NCBI GenBank assembly: GCA_030642585.1
Contig: DAOWNN010000133.1
Location: 1-6,347 of the forward strand
Origin: Bacteroidota bacterium
GTDB lineage: Bacteria > Bacteroidota > Bacteroidia > Bacteroidales > VadinHA17
Direction of reading: 5' to 3'
DNA length: 6,347 nucleotides
Position 1 is the first letter of the stretch. Every line of letters begins with the position of its first letter. Position numbers and translations under genes: made by a program. Shown in pieces: positions 5,276-6,347 of this stretch. The notes under the pieces were generated by a model, which was not told the DNA's origin, searched no databases, and was given only the letters and a program-made list of their open reading frames with translations.

Positions 5276-6347
5276 TTACACATAATCATTGCTTATTGAA
5301 GAAACTATATCAATCATTTTTTCATACTGCTTCTCCATGCTATTTAAAAGTTTAAATTGAGTTTTGGCTCTTTGCAGGTTATGTTCTCTATGTTTTATTT
5401 TAAAGTAATGATCTCCTTTTAAGTAGTCTGTAAGAAACCTTATACCAATTATATATGGCAGCAATTTGGCAGCCAGCGGCAAATACTCCAATTCACGGTT
5501 TGTAAGGCTTACCATTTCTTTAAGATATCCCCTGGTGTATCCCTCAAATAAATCAATGTCCATTTTCACCTTTTCCAGGTTCACCTCATCTTCTGCACCG
5601 GTGTTTGTAGCAGTTCTTATTGAGTCCCCGAAATCATAATGTATAATACCGGGCATTACCGTGTCAAGATCAATAACACATAGTCCGTTGTCATTCTTGT
5701 CAAGCAATACATTGTTAAACTTGGTGTCGTTATGAGTAACCCTTGTGGGAATTTCTCCTTTCCTCGACAGATCAAGCAAAATCTTCATTTCATCCATCCG
5801 GTTTTCAACAAATTTGATTTCATTACTTACATTGGCTGAACGTTTTTCTTTATCTGCAGCAAGGGCACTAAATAATTCATTTAGCCGGAATTCAATATTA
5901 TGGAAGTCCCTGATCGTCTCGTTAAGGGGCTTGCCTGGCAGATCAGACAGGAAATTTTGAAATTTGCCGAACATTCTCCCGGCTTCATATGCCTGGTGTG
6001 CTGTTTTAACTATATCATAAGTATTATGGTCCTCAATAAACAGGTACATACGATAATAGTTACCGGTATCATCCAGGTAGAAAGTTTTCCCATCTACCGT
6101 TTCAATAAGGCTTAATGTTTCCCTGTCAGGATTTGAACCTGGAATTTCTGATAGTTTTTTCCGGATGTGTGTAGTAACTCTTTGGATATTTTCCATTAAT
6201 CCCTGGACGTCCTTAAATACCTTGTGATTAATTCTTTGAAGCAGGTAATTACTGGATGATTTTTCACCAGTTACTACTTTATAGGTATCATTAATATGAC
6301 CTGTTCCATACGGAGAAAAATCAATAATTGTTCCTTCAGTTTGAAAT
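5276..6347 (-). CDS. nahK: NahK-like N-acetylhexosamine kinase (APH fold), 5' end beyond the window
   Basis: This is a cytoplasmic small-molecule kinase of the aminoglycoside phosphotransferase fold, closely resembling Bifidobacterium longum NahK, which converts GlcNAc or GalNAc to the 1-phosphate. The frame stays open from the stop at 5276 to the window edge, giving 356 visible residues against 359 for NahK, so only about 10-15 N-terminal residues are missing. The internal ATG at 6196 is not the start: the 50 codons above it encode the conserved nucleotide-loop region YGTGHINDTY and the stretch YLLQRINHKVF. Counting from that Met, HNDTK at 155-159 contains catalytic D157 (NahK D208), DLDTVMPG at 176-183 holds the metal-binding Asp, and YDFGDSIR (187-194) matches NahK's FDFGDSIR. 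It heads the visible operon, 45 bases before the phosphofructokinase. The promoter lies outside the window. Substrate and position of phosphorylation are inferred from homology. Confidence 0.88.
   Translation of the reverse strand, partial: FQTEGTIIDFSPYGTGHINDTYKVVTGEKSSSNYLLQRINHKVFKDVQGLMENIQRVTTHIRKKLSEIPGSNPDRETLSLIETVDGKTFYLDDTGNYYRMYLFIEDHNTYDIVKTAHQAYEAGRMFGKFQNFLSDLPGKPLNETIRDFHNIEFRLNELFSALAADKEKRSANVSNEIKFVENRMDEMKILLDLSRKGEIPTRVTHNDTKFNNVLLDKNDNGLCVIDLDTVMPGIIHYDFGDSIRTATNTGAEDEVNLEKVKMDIDLFEGYTRGYLKEMVSLTNRELEYLPLAAKLLPYIIGIRFLTDYLKGDHYFKIKHREHNLQRAKTQFKLLNSMEKQYEKMIDIVSSISNDYV

Noticed and set aside
6124..6145. Sequence resembling a tRNA T-arm (AGGATTTGAACCTGG)
   Set aside because: No acceptor, D or anticodon arms can be found at tRNA spacing, and the stretch is in-frame coding sequence of the NahK-like kinase.
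1..6347. CRISPR array, insertion sequence with transposase, rRNA or tRNA genes
   Set aside because: No regularly spaced direct repeats, transposase motifs or RNA-gene sequences were seen on either strand.

Overview
The window is moderately AT-rich and all six recognisable genes lie on the minus strand, so transcription runs from high to low coordinates. The gene families point to the Bacteroidota: a NahK-type kinase, a short CBM9-like protein without a signal peptide, and an SSS-family symporter. Gene starts lack clear Shine-Dalgarno sequences, and an intergenic palindromic repeat looks like those common in that phylum. A member of the Bacteroidales/Marinilabiliales is my best guess, but it is only an inference from style.

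Upstream block (6347 down to 2236). Four closely packed genes run in this order: a NahK-like N-acetylhexosamine kinase (5' end beyond the window), a pyrophosphate-type 6-phosphofructokinase, a PIG-L/LmbE zinc deacetylase, and a two-lobed SIS protein resembling the isomerase half of GlmS. The gaps are 45, 3 and 1 bases, so this is almost certainly one operon. Together they can be read as a non-canonical amino-sugar catabolic route: phosphorylate an N-acetylhexosamine, remove the acetyl group, isomerise and deaminate to a ketose 6-phosphate, then phosphorylate to the bisphosphate that enters glycolysis. Canonical NagA, NagB and ROK-type kinases are absent from the window.

Intergenic block (2235 to 1908). 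This 328-base gap holds no gene. It contains two palindromic REP-like elements facing each other, bounded by the inverted pair AACCACC/GGTGGTT at 1994-2000 and 2201-2207. The second element carries about 71 extra bases in the loop of its outer stem.

Downstream block (1907 to 1). A 207-residue CBM9-like, apparently cytoplasmic protein is followed after 99 bases by the first 394 residues of a sodium:solute symporter, cut by the window start. The symporter is a plausible importer of the sugar handled by the upstream enzymes. This link rests on proximity only, and the repeat block may separate two transcription units.

The most interesting content is the kinase / PPi-PFK / PIG-L / SIS cassette. 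Every component family is known, but the proposed pathway order and substrate are inference. There is a real mechanistic question: NahK makes sugar 1-phosphates, whereas GlmS-type SIS enzymes use 6-phosphates.
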